Below, piece by piece: positions 8,901-17,508 of a stretch of 64,000 bases of DNA. The translations under genes and the position numbers were made by a program. The DNA is from JASSUD01 sp031963005 (GTDB lineage: Bacteria; Pseudomonadota; Gammaproteobacteria; Burkholderiales; Burkholderiaceae), in the NCBI GenBank assembly GCA_031963005.1, contig JASSUL010000010.1:17902-81901 (forward strand). Direction: 5' to 3'. Under the pieces are notes generated by a model. The model was not told the DNA's origin and searched no databases. It saw nothing but the letters and a program-made list of their open reading frames with translations. The stretch's first letter is position 1. Each line of letters starts with the position of its first letter.

Positions 8901-10094
8901 ATGAATGAATTCTGTTTTGACACACGTGCAGTACGCGCAGGAAGTGTACGTACAGATTTTAATGAGCATTCCGAAGCCTTATTTTTGACTTCCAGCTTTT
9001 GTTTTGACAGCGCGGCGGAAGCAGCAGAGCGCTTTGCGCACCCAGAAGCGGGCTTTACGTATTCGCGTGTGGGAAATCCTAGTGTGGCAATGTTTGAAGG
9101 CCGTCTAGCGGCTTTAGAAGGCGCAGAAGCTTGCTTAGCTACAGCTTCTGGTATGAGCGCCATTATGGCGGTCATGATGGGCTTAATGAGTGCAGGTGAT
9201 CATCTTGTCAGCTCACGCAGCATCTTTGGCTCTACGATGCATTTTTTTGATTCCATCTTGCGGCGTTTTGGCATTGAAACGACGTTTGTCGATTTTACCG
9301 ATACGGCGGCTTGGCAACAGGCCATCTTGCCAAATACCAAGGTTTTATTTCTAGAAACGCCTTCGAATCCTTTAACCGAGGTTGCCGATATCGCCGCACT
9401 CAGCCATATCGCGCGAACTGCAGGGTGCACATTGGTTGTAGATAACTGCCTTTGCACTCCCGCATTGCAACAACCATTTAAGCTCGGCGCGGATATCGTG
9501 GTGCACTCTGCAACGAAATATTTGGATGGGCAGGGACGTGTGATGGGAGGGGCGATTGTCGGATCACGGGAGATATTGGCAGAAAAAATATTTCCCTTTG
9601 TACGCACTGCAGGGCCTACACTTTCCCCATTTAATGCCTGGATTTTGTTAAAAGGGTTAGAGACGCTGGGGATCCGAATGGAACGTCAATCGCAGAATGC
9701 CTTGATATTAGCCCGTGCACTTGCAGTGCACCCTAGTGTACAGCGTGTTTGGTATCCGGGCTTGCCTTCCCATCCCCAATACACGCTGGCTTCTTCTCAA
9801 CAACGCGCAGGAGGTGCTTTATTTTCCTTTGAGGTGAAAGGGAATACTCCGGAAGCGCAGCGGGAGCATGCTTGGCGTGTTATCGATAACCTGACATTGT
9901 GCTCTATTACCGCAAACCTGGGCGATACCCGTACTACTTTGACGCATCCTGCGAGTACTACGCACGGCCGTATTTCTGCACAAGCCCGCTCTGATGCCGG
10001 TATTGAGGAAAGCCTGCTGCGCGTAGCGGTAGGCTTAGAAGACCCTGCAGATCTGTTCGCCGATATCACAAGAGGATTGTGTGCAGCATACTGA
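8901..10094 (+). CDS. metZ: O-succinylhomoserine sulfhydrylase (397 aa)
   Basis: This is a PLP-dependent Cys/Met-metabolism family enzyme. The PLP lysine lies in HSATKYLDGQGRVMGG (K about 206), and TYSRVGNPS and ETPSNPLTEV are family motifs. The LDGQGRVMGG form with short N-terminus is typical of MetZ, which makes homocysteine from O-succinylhomoserine and sulfide, rather than cystathionine gamma-synthase; separation from MetB/MetY by sequence alone is not absolute. The length is normal. The ATG at 8901 has only a weak upstream purine stretch (taagag). It lies on the same strand as sodC, 169 bases further on. Confidence 0.92.
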   Translation: MNEFCFDTRAVRAGSVRTDFNEHSEALFLTSSFCFDSAAEAAERFAHPEAGFTYSRVGNPSVAMFEGRLAALEGAEACLATASGMSAIMAVMMGLMSAGDHLVSSRSIFGSTMHFFDSILRRFGIETTFVDFTDTAAWQQAILPNTKVLFLETPSNPLTEVADIAALSHIARTAGCTLVVDNCLCTPALQQPFKLGADIVVHSATKYLDGQGRVMGGAIVGSREILAEKIFPFVRTAGPTLSPFNAWILLKGLETLGIRMERQSQNALILARALAVHPSVQRVWYPGLPSHPQYTLASSQQRAGGALFSFEVKGNTPEAQREHAWRVIDNLTLCSITANLGDTRTTLTHPASTTHGRISAQARSDAGIEESLLRVAVGLEDPADLFADITRGLCAAY

Positions 10095-10263
10095 AGGGCA
10101 AATTGAGGCGTATTTATCCCAAAGTCCGCATGCGTATGGTCTAAAAATAAATGGCTAAAAAAAGCCTATTCGATGCATACTCAGGTGTTTACTGGGCTAT
10201 ATCTAATCAATAAATGTACAAAATCGCTTCTCCACTTACAAAAATAGGGAAAAGGGGATTTGT

Positions 10264-10818
10264 ATGAAAAAAAGCAAATATGTAGCCGCTGTATTGGCAG
10301 CAGCATGGAGCTTGCACGGTTTTGCTGCAGCCAATAATGAGTCACTGGAAGTCTCTATTCACGCGGTCAATAGCATCGGTGTGGGCGCATCAATAGGGAC
10401 TGTACGGATTAAAGAAACAAAAAATGGATTAGTATTTACACCGACTCTCTCGGCGCTTCCAGCAGGAGCACACGGTTTTCATATCCATGAATACCCATCC
10501 TGTGAGGCGGGCATAGATAAGACTACCAAGGTCCCTGCTGCAGCCATGGCCGCAGGAGGGCATTGGGATCCTACAAATACGCATAAGCATTTAGGGCCAG
10601 ACAGCAATAAAGGACACCGCGGCGATTTGCCCATGTTGCGCGTGAATGAACGGGGGGAAGCCACAACGTCTGTCCTGGCACCACACATTAAGAAGATTAA
10701 AGAGATCCGTGGCCGTGCGTTAATCGTACATGCAGGCGCAGATAACTTCAGTGATACGCCTCGTCCATCAGGCGGTGGAGGTGCACGATTGGCTTGTGGG
10801 GTGATTCCTTCGCTATAA
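10264..10818 (+). CDS. sodC: Periplasmic Cu/Zn superoxide dismutase (184 aa)
   Basis: SodC converts superoxide to peroxide and oxygen in the periplasm. The first 22 residues form a signal peptide (KKSKYVAAVLAAAWSLHGFAAA). Metal ligands are visible in HGFHIHEYPSCE, in GGHWDP with the later HKHLGP, and in GHRGDLP; the C-terminal SGGGGARLACGVI carries the second cysteine of the structural disulfide. The start is ATG at 10264 with AAAAGGGG upstream. In host-associated bacteria this enzyme often protects against host oxidative burst; that role is inferred. Confidence 0.96.
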   Translation: MKKSKYVAAVLAAAWSLHGFAAANNESLEVSIHAVNSIGVGASIGTVRIKETKNGLVFTPTLSALPAGAHGFHIHEYPSCEAGIDKTTKVPAAAMAAGGHWDPTNTHKHLGPDSNKGHRGDLPMLRVNERGEATTSVLAPHIKKIKEIRGRALIVHAGADNFSDTPRPSGGGGARLACGVIPSL

Positions 10819-10906
10819 GTAATATCTTTGTATTGAAGACCCTGTGAGTATAGGCAAGTTATAAGCGGCATATATTGACTTGACGCTACTCATTAGTGTT
10901 TTTAAC

Positions 10907-10944
10907 AAAAAACGGGCTGCCCCTTAAAAGGTAGCCCGTTTTAA
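10907..10944. terminator. Bidirectional rho-independent terminator between sodC and pepN
   Basis: A perfect ten-base stem (aaaacgggct, 10909-10918, with agcccgtttt, 10933-10942) has A and T runs on both sides. It can end sodC transcripts rightward and pepN transcripts leftward. Confidence 0.85.
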
Positions 10945-10971
10945 TTGGAAGGGACTCTTTGATCTCAAGTT

Positions 10972-13914
10972 TTATACTGGTGAGAGCGCCCGCTCGACAA
11001 CTTCGCGTACATCTTTAGATTGTGCGCGGGATAGCACCATTTGGAGCGCATTTTGCATCTTATCCCGTAGAGGGGGGATATATGCACGCCAACGCTCGAG
11101 TGTACGGGCTAAGCGGGCTGCGATTTGGGGATTGAGGCTATCGAGTGCTAGTACGTATTCGGCCCAAAGTGCATAGCCTTGTCCATCGCGGGTGTGGAAA
11201 TGACTGGGATTGCCATTGATAAACGTAAAGAGCAGTGCGCGAACGCGGTTGGGGTTGCGCAGGCTGAAAGCCGGGTGCTGGGTAAGCTCTTGGATAGCCG
11301 CTCGGATTGGTTTGCTGGGCGCATAGTAAGGATCTTGCCGGGTTTGCAAGGCGAACCATTTATCTATGGCTAATGCATTGTGCTCGAACTGCATATAAAA
11401 ATCGGCTAGCACCGCTTGAGCCTCAGTGTCTGAGAGGCAGAGCAGAGTGCTGATTGCTGCGCAGCGATCCGTCAGATTATCCGCCTGCTCATACTGGGAG
11501 CGAGCGAGAGGGATGATGGCATATTGGGGATCTTGTTGTGCGCCGAACTCTCCTCCTAGACCTGCGCTCAGTAAATTGCTGAGATCCTCGGAGTCGCTAG
11601 CTGCAGGCTGCTCTAAGTCGGTTATTGGCACGCATGCTTCGCAATTTTCGTTATACAACGTATTCCAGAGGCTATGGGCGTGGGGTGCGCAGCAGGCGGT
11701 GAGATAGGCCAGCGCTAGATTTTTCAGTGCACGTTGTCCAGCTTGTACGAGAGTGGGCTCATAGGGGGCGGTAGAGTGATGTTCTTGATAACACTGCATC
11801 CATTGTGCATAGAGTGTGCGCCCTAGGTAAGCCTGTAACGTTTTACGTGCGCGCGACACCGCAGCCGGGTCGATAGCTTGGCCTTGTTGAACTAGGTGTT
11901 CAAAAATATCTGCCTCGGTGGGCAAGCTCAGCGCTTGAGTGCGAAAGGCTGCCGTCAGCGTAGTATCTTGGAGTACGCGGCTAAAGGCTTGAACCAATGC
12001 ATCGTCAATCGGCGCTTGTTGCGTATCTGGTGCCTGCTGCATTAGCTGGATCATCATTTGCATCGCTAGCCGTTGTCCGGCTTCCCAGCGATTAAAGGGA
12101 TCGCTGTCATGAGCAAATAGCGTAATGAGTTGTGTTTCGGTATAAGCATATTCCACGACTACTGGCGCTGAAAAATTACGCAATAGCGATGGAATGGGTT
12201 CATGTGCCACAGAGGTAAAATGAAAAGTATGCTCTGCCTCACTGAGTTCTAGCACTTGCGTGTAGATTGGCGCCGTCGTAGTAGACCCTTCTTGATAGAG
12301 TGCTAAATCCTTCCCATTTTTGTCCAGAAGCCCTATAGCAAAGGGGATTAAAAGGGGTTGAGCGTTAGAGGTATGTCCAGGCACAGATTGGCGCAGAGTA
12401 ATGCTATAGCGCTGTAACGCAGCATCGTAATGCGTTTCTACCGTGATGCGTGGTGTCCCCGCTTGGGCATACCAGCGCGCAAATTGCGTGAAATCCCGTC
12501 CATTGGCATCGGCCATAGCCAGCAGAAAATCATCGCAGGTGACCGCTTGCCCATCATGGCGCTGAAAATACCGCTCCATGCCTTTCGCAAAGCCTGTACG
12601 TCCAACCAAAGTTTGGATCATACGGATGACTTCGGCTCCTTTTTCATAGACGGTTGCCGTATAGAAATTGCTAATTTCAATGTACTGTTCAGGCCGTATA
12701 GGATGCGCCATCGGTCCTGTGTCTTCAGCAAATTGCATGCGCCTTAAGCGGCATACATCTTCAATCCGTTTACTGGCGCGCGCAGCGCATGCCTGAGGCG
12801 AATCTGGGTAGGCGGTATGGGCAGAGCGTGTGTTTGCATGCGAGGAGGGTATGGTCAGATTTTGGACTTCGGTAGCCTCTGCAGCACAATCTGCGGAAAA
12901 TTCTTGATCGCGGAAAACGGTTAAGCCTTCTTTGAGCGTGAGCTGAAACCAATCGCGACAAGTGACGCGGTTGCCGGTCCAGTTATGAAAGTATTCATGG
13001 CCAATCACGGATTCAATATTGCTGTAATCACAATCGGTTGCACTTTGCGGATCTGCAAGCACGTACTGCGTATTAAAAATATTTAAGCCCTTATTCTCCA
13101 TTGCCCCCATATTGAAATCGCCTACGGCAACAACCATAAAACGGTCTAAGTCGAGCTCAAGCTCGAAACGCCGCTCGTCCCAGTCTAGGGCGCGCATCAA
13201 GGATTCAAGGGCATATTGGGTTTTATCCTGATCTGCCGGCGCAGACCATACTTGGAGAAGTTTGCTTTTACCCGAACCCGTAACCCAATGCGCTTCTCGC
13301 GAGACCAGCTCGCCGGCTACTAGAGCAAATAAATAGCAGGGCTTGGCAAAGGGATCTTCCCAAGTCGCATAGTGGCGACCCTCTGGCAAGCTACCCGAAG
13401 CGATAAGGTTGCCATTGGAGAGTAAAATGGGATAGTACGTCTGCAAAGCACGTAGTGTGACGGTATAACGCGCCATGACATCTGGGCGATCTAAAAAATA
13501 GGTAATTCTACGAAAACCTTCGGATTCACATTGGGTAAAAAAACGGCCATTGGACAGATACAAGCCCATGAGCTGCGTATTGTGCGCAGGAGCACATGTA
13601 TTCGAGAGTGTGAGTTCAAAGGTATCGGGCACATCAGCGATCGTGAGCCCCCTCGAGTGTCCCTCTTCATCGGTGTGCAGCTTGGGTGTACAGGGTGTTC
13701 CATTGAGATGGGCCTGAATAAACGTTAAATCCTCGCCATCTAGATATAAGTCTGCACAAGGTGTAGCCGCAGGATTGCGGCGTAGATGCATACGGCTTTG
13801 GACAATCGTGCGCTCGGGGTCAAGATCAAAAATAAGCTCTACGCTATCAATGAAAAAAGAAGGCGGAGCATAGTGCGTACGGTAAGTTACAGCAGAGGAA
13901 TTGGATTTAGCCAT
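10972..13914 (-). CDS. pepN: Aminopeptidase N, M1 family (980 aa)
   Basis: PepN is a cytoplasmic zinc aminopeptidase that trims peptides in protein turnover. The substrate-anchoring GAMEN is near 268-272, the zinc motif HEYFH near 303-307 with its distal glutamate in LTVFRDQEF, and the catalytic tyrosine region in FYTATVYEKGAEV. I place the start at 13914 (MAKSNSSAVTYRTHYAPPSF), which matches family N-termini; the frame is open 30 codons further upstream. The protein is about 80 residues longer than usual because of two insertions: about 25 residues just after the zinc site (SSHANTRSAHTAYPDSPQAC) and about 60 residues in the helical domain (CCAPHAHSLWNTLYNENCEA onward). Confidence 0.95.
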   Translation of the reverse strand: MAKSNSSAVTYRTHYAPPSFFIDSVELIFDLDPERTIVQSRMHLRRNPAATPCADLYLDGEDLTFIQAHLNGTPCTPKLHTDEEGHSRGLTIADVPDTFELTLSNTCAPAHNTQLMGLYLSNGRFFTQCESEGFRRITYFLDRPDVMARYTVTLRALQTYYPILLSNGNLIASGSLPEGRHYATWEDPFAKPCYLFALVAGELVSREAHWVTGSGKSKLLQVWSAPADQDKTQYALESLMRALDWDERRFELELDLDRFMVVAVGDFNMGAMENKGLNIFNTQYVLADPQSATDCDYSNIESVIGHEYFHNWTGNRVTCRDWFQLTLKEGLTVFRDQEFSADCAAEATEVQNLTIPSSHANTRSAHTAYPDSPQACAARASKRIEDVCRLRRMQFAEDTGPMAHPIRPEQYIEISNFYTATVYEKGAEVIRMIQTLVGRTGFAKGMERYFQRHDGQAVTCDDFLLAMADANGRDFTQFARWYAQAGTPRITVETHYDAALQRYSITLRQSVPGHTSNAQPLLIPFAIGLLDKNGKDLALYQEGSTTTAPIYTQVLELSEAEHTFHFTSVAHEPIPSLLRNFSAPVVVEYAYTETQLITLFAHDSDPFNRWEAGQRLAMQMMIQLMQQAPDTQQAPIDDALVQAFSRVLQDTTLTAAFRTQALSLPTEADIFEHLVQQGQAIDPAAVSRARKTLQAYLGRTLYAQWMQCYQEHHSTAPYEPTLVQAGQRALKNLALAYLTACCAPHAHSLWNTLYNENCEACVPITDLEQPAASDSEDLSNLLSAGLGGEFGAQQDPQYAIIPLARSQYEQADNLTDRCAAISTLLCLSDTEAQAVLADFYMQFEHNALAIDKWFALQTRQDPYYAPSKPIRAAIQELTQHPAFSLRNPNRVRALLFTFINGNPSHFHTRDGQGYALWAEYVLALDSLNPQIAARLARTLERWRAYIPPLRDKMQNALQMVLSRAQSKDVREVVERALSPV

Positions 13915-14190
13915 TGCGCAAAAGAGCAGAAAGAAAGGCCAGTTATTCAGGCCAGAGAAAATGTTGAAGGATGCGGCATCAGTTCGTGACGAGCGGGTAT
14001 GCACAAGTATGGCATATCCTATTGATGGGAAGCTAAAACGCGCTATATAAGAATCGCCGCATGCATAACATCGTATGCGGGCTTAAGCGTATAGGAAGAG
14101 GGTAGGAGTCTGAAAGTAGAATAAGTCTATTTAGAAAAGCAGGTATGCTTGATGGCGGGTAACGCCAGTAACGGAAAAAAACAGCAGCAA

Positions 14191-14230
14191 ATAAAAACAG
14201 CGGCCTCACCTTGAGAGTGAGCCCGCTGTA
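14191..14230 (-). terminator. Terminator downstream of rpmG
   Basis: The hairpin acagcgg-c-ctcac / gtgag-c-ccgctgt spans 14197-14229 and is followed, on the minus strand, by a T run (plus-strand aaaa at 14193-14196). It lies just after the rpmG stop. Confidence 0.8.
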
Positions 14231-14262
14231 AGTGCGTTAAAGAATAGCAATGAATTGCACTA

Positions 14263-14424
14263 TTACTTGAGCTTAACGCCTTTATAAGGGACATGTTTGC
14301 GCACAACCGGATCAAATTTATTGATTTCTTTGCCGATGAGTGAGGAGGTCAAAGTCGTATAGAAATGCCCCGTTCCCGCTGTAGATTTCAGCGTGGTTTT
14401 TTGGCGTTTATTACTTTTAGCCAT
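14263..14424 (-). CDS. rpmG: 50S ribosomal protein L33 (53 aa)
   Basis: The translation MAKSNKRQKTTLKSTAGTGH continues FYTTLTSSLIGKEINKFDPV and ends VRKHVPYKGVKLK. STAGTGHFYTT and KFDPVVRKHV are L33 signatures. It lacks the zinc-binding cysteines, so it is the zinc-independent form. It follows rpmB on the same strand after a 203-base gap, which is the usual rpmB-rpmG order. The spacer is unusually long for this pair. Confidence 0.95.
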   Translation of the reverse strand: MAKSNKRQKTTLKSTAGTGHFYTTLTSSLIGKEINKFDPVVRKHVPYKGVKLK

Positions 14425-14627
14425 GAAAACAGTATCCTTGAAAAAGAGAGGCCTGCAGTTGCATAGCGCCCATGCTTGGGCGCATTAAACCCTCTGGAAA
14501 GAGGGTGAACGCAAGGCGAAACTAGGGAAGCAGCTTATCAAAGAGCTGGATATCTTCGTGCTAGTGCAGAAGGCAAACATCTAATACCGCCGCGCTGCAA
14601 TATTTCTCAATGCGTCGTTCTAAATAT

Positions 14628-14861
14628 CTAGATGCAATAAGGATCATTGATCGCAGCAAGCACTGCCTCAATGCCATATTTATCGATTAGACGTAGGCCT
14701 GCATTAGATACACGCAGCCGTACCCAAGCATTTCTTTGCGCTACCCAAAAGCGACGTCTATGGAGGTTGGGTAAAAAACGACGTTTTGTTTTATTGTTTG
14801 CATGGGAAACTTTATTGCCACTTTTAGGCCGTTTTCCCGTTACCTGACATTCGCGCGCCAT
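14628..14861 (-). CDS. rpmB: 50S ribosomal protein L28 (77 aa)
   Basis: MARECQVTGKRPKSGNKVSH followed by RRFLPNLHRRRFWV is the L28 signature. The start at 14861 has AAGGAAA seven bases upstream; the frame is open nine codons further but without a second ribosome binding site. rpmB and rpmG form the usual pair. Confidence 0.97.
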   Translation of the reverse strand: MARECQVTGKRPKSGNKVSHANNKTKRRFLPNLHRRRFWVAQRNAWVRLRVSNAGLRLIDKYGIEAVLAAINDPYCI

Positions 14862-15046
14862 GAAGCTTTCCTTCAATACCTTGTGCAATACTTGAATGGA
14901 TGGCCCAGAATATGCCGGCTAAGCAGGATGCTTGAGCGCGGCACTGAGCTTTCCATTCCAGTGCATAAAAAACATCGACCTCACGATCTCGAGAGATACA
15001 AAGGCCGAAGTGAAAATAGTCGTTTAGATGAGAAGCGAGACGGAAA

Positions 15047-15124
<78 letters not shown>

Positions 15125-15485
15125 AAATTGATAATCCTGTCGTCACATCTCTATTCGAACTTGCAAAACTATTGCGCAAACCGCGCGATAGTTCGCAAAG
15201 AGCGCGATTGTAGCAATAAATGCGACATTGTGCAGTTTTATATTGGGATTTTGTGGGGTGTATTGCTTGCCATAGGGGGGAGGGCGCAAATACCTTAGCT
15301 TATGGTGGCAGCAAGCGTCAGAGCTCTATATTAGAGGGGGGGCATCGCAGAGATTGTCAAAGAAGTGATATTTATCAGGGATGCGTTGGTGAAAGTGTAT
15401 AGCGACCCCATGCGCTCAAAGAAATGGCGCAGACTCAGTCTAAACAGGGAATAAGCGGTATATAAACCCAGTAGATAGAGGCTTT
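15125..15485. other. Gene-free stretch upstream of tRNA-Pro
   Basis: I see no gene in these 361 bases. Repeated gcgcaa/ttgcgc and cgcgat words occur at 15170-15210. The upstream region must include the tRNA-Pro promoter. Short frames here show no family features. Confidence 0.4.
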
Positions 15486-16973
15486 TTATGCGGGAGAAAT
15501 ACGCGGGAGAAATACTTTTTTGATGTTTTGCTGTAATCGCGATAAAAGAGAAGGTTGTATAAACTTTTCTCGCACAGCGTCATGAAACAAAAATTCTTTA
15601 TTGAGCAGTATTCGGATATTTTCCTGAATAAGGGCTAATTTTTGTCGCCCAAGAGGCTGCTGTGCCGTTGATAAAAACGCCGCATTCTGCTCCTCTAATG
15701 AAAGCCTTATCTTGAATGCCTCACTTTCCTCAGGTTCTTCTACTGTTGATTCCGGTATCAGCAGCAAACTTAGGTTGGAGGCTAGATATGCCTGCCTATC
15801 TATGGCTATAGAAGATGTAGGATATTTTTCAATAAGGGGGTTTTCAATAGAGTGTTCTTTAATGGGATGCTTTGCATTTTTAATGTGAAATAAATTTTCA
15901 ATATCCTTGAGCTTTGTAGTGAGTTGATCAAGAGTGCGTGGAAGTCTATAGTAACGTATAAATAGAGATATCCATAATGCAGCATATAGATCTATATATA
16001 ATCCTACTATACCCCCTATTATAAACGATATTGTAAAAGATATTATTTGAAGTATTATTGTACTTGTTAAAATAGATTCAAGTACTGCGCATAAATATAT
16101 AATGGATAATGTCATGAAAATAACAGCAACGGATGAGGATAAAAGTATGCATGCATCATATAGCTTTGTGGAAAATGGTCGCGCATTTAGTCTTTCTAAT
16201 GCCTCAACGTCCTCAACGCATCTTTCGAAGTTATTTTTTAATTGAGAAAAATTTGAATTTTGCTTGAAAGGAAGATCGGAAGAATTTTCTAAATTATGCT
16301 CCATAGTTAGTAAGTTTTGAATATTACTTGGGAATTTCAATAAATCAGTAGAAATGTTTTCCCAATTCCATACGACGGGAAAAATAGTTTTATAATTGTA
16401 ATGTATATTATCTGCAATATTCCTTAAATTTCTATGTAATATCAATCCTATATTTATAAAAAAACCATCTAGGTCGCTGATGCTTTTAGTGAGGTCAGAT
16501 TTTAAAATATTTTCAGACTCGCTTAGCCTTTTTTGAAGGGGTATATTAATAAATTCTAATCCTTTGGCGCGTTCAAGAATATTTTTTGAAATTAATTTAT
16601 TGCTCAAAACTTCTGGAAAATAGAACTCTCCCGCTTTGATATTTTGACCATTTATATTTTTATTTTTATCAGAAATTCTTGGCTGAAGGTGGGTAAGGTA
16701 ACTGCCACGAAATTTTTTATTTACAAGTTGAAAATTAAGAGCATCTTTGGGGTTAATATATTTGAGAATTCCTTGTTCTATTTCAAGAATTTCTAAAAGG
16801 TCTAATATATAAGTATTGTCTTTATTTTTTTCTAAGGCATTAAAATTTTGATGGTTAGGACCTTGATGTTGTGTGTTTTCAGGTTCTTCAGGTTCATCAG
16901 CGGGCGGCTTTGCATGTAGAGTAATTGCTGTTGTAAATTTAATGAGATCGGTAGCTTGTGGTATAAAACTCAT
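15486..16973 (-). CDS. Hypothetical membrane protein with F-box-like N-terminus (495 aa)
   Basis: No known full-length family recognised. Near residues 58-100 the segment LLEILEIEQGILKYINPKDA-LNFQLVNKKFRG has the hydrophobic pattern of an F-box (L..I...I...L..DALN...VNK.F). Residues 100-260 are helical and polar. A cluster of three hydrophobic helices lies at about 271-338 (starting LYDACILLSSSVAVIFMTLS), followed by a charged tail ending in a conserved block (ENIRILLNKEFLFHDAVREK then PSLLSRLQ). The 594-residue neighbour at 17509 shares the N-terminal DLIKFT start, the F-box-like region, the membrane cluster and this C-terminal block, so the two are tandem paralogs. No signal peptide. Base composition is AT-rich compared with the core genes. 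A host-directed effector is an inference. Confidence 0.7.
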   Translation of the reverse strand: MSFIPQATDLIKFTTAITLHAKPPADEPEEPENTQHQGPNHQNFNALEKNKDNTYILDLLEILEIEQGILKYINPKDALNFQLVNKKFRGSYLTHLQPRISDKNKNINGQNIKAGEFYFPEVLSNKLISKNILERAKGLEFINIPLQKRLSESENILKSDLTKSISDLDGFFINIGLILHRNLRNIADNIHYNYKTIFPVVWNWENISTDLLKFPSNIQNLLTMEHNLENSSDLPFKQNSNFSQLKNNFERCVEDVEALERLNARPFSTKLYDACILLSSSVAVIFMTLSIIYLCAVLESILTSTIILQIISFTISFIIGGIVGLYIDLYAALWISLFIRYYRLPRTLDQLTTKLKDIENLFHIKNAKHPIKEHSIENPLIEKYPTSSIAIDRQAYLASNLSLLLIPESTVEEPEESEAFKIRLSLEEQNAAFLSTAQQPLGRQKLALIQENIRILLNKEFLFHDAVREKFIQPSLLSRLQQNIKKVFLPRISPA

Positions 16974-17508
16974 GATTGACTGCCAGCCCTTGTATAAAAG
17001 TGAGAATGCTAATTACAAGGTTTTAAAATGAAGTTTAAAAATATCTCTATATTAAAATAAGCGATTTTCAGGGCTTTAGGTTGAGATTGAGCGATAGGAG
17101 AAAATATACATATGCATGAGGTATTTTTTATCAAATGGTACAAATAAGGAGAGTTTTTCTTGTTTTTCAGGCAGTCAAATTAATACATTTAAAAACCTGC
17201 CATCAAAGTGCAGGCTAGCTAGGGTAGGCCTGATAACGTTAAAAAGTATTACTGAAAAAGTAAAACTAATAGATCTATCAAATTCTTCTTTATTACCATT
17301 ATTTTTTATCTGTGAATTCAGGTTTAAGCCCGATATTTAATGCTTCAAGGCATGCCTGTGTCTTATGGTGTCATTAGGTAGAGAGGTGATTAATATAGTC
17401 TCTAGTAGATATGGTGATGGCCGCGTTCTATATGATGCTGTATGGGTATGATAATGAGGCAAGTGCATAGTAAGCATTGAGATATCTAACTTTTAGATAT
17501 TTTTATAT
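16974..17508. other. AT-rich spacer between the two paralogs
   Basis: These 535 bases hold no supported gene. A 74-codon plus-strand frame at 17116 has no recognisable features and no ribosome binding site. The segment next to 16974 must contain the promoter of the 495-residue gene. Confidence 0.4.

Noticed and set aside
17116..17340. 74-codon plus-strand frame between the membrane paralogs
   Set aside because: No ribosome binding site and no recognisable features in an AT-rich spacer.
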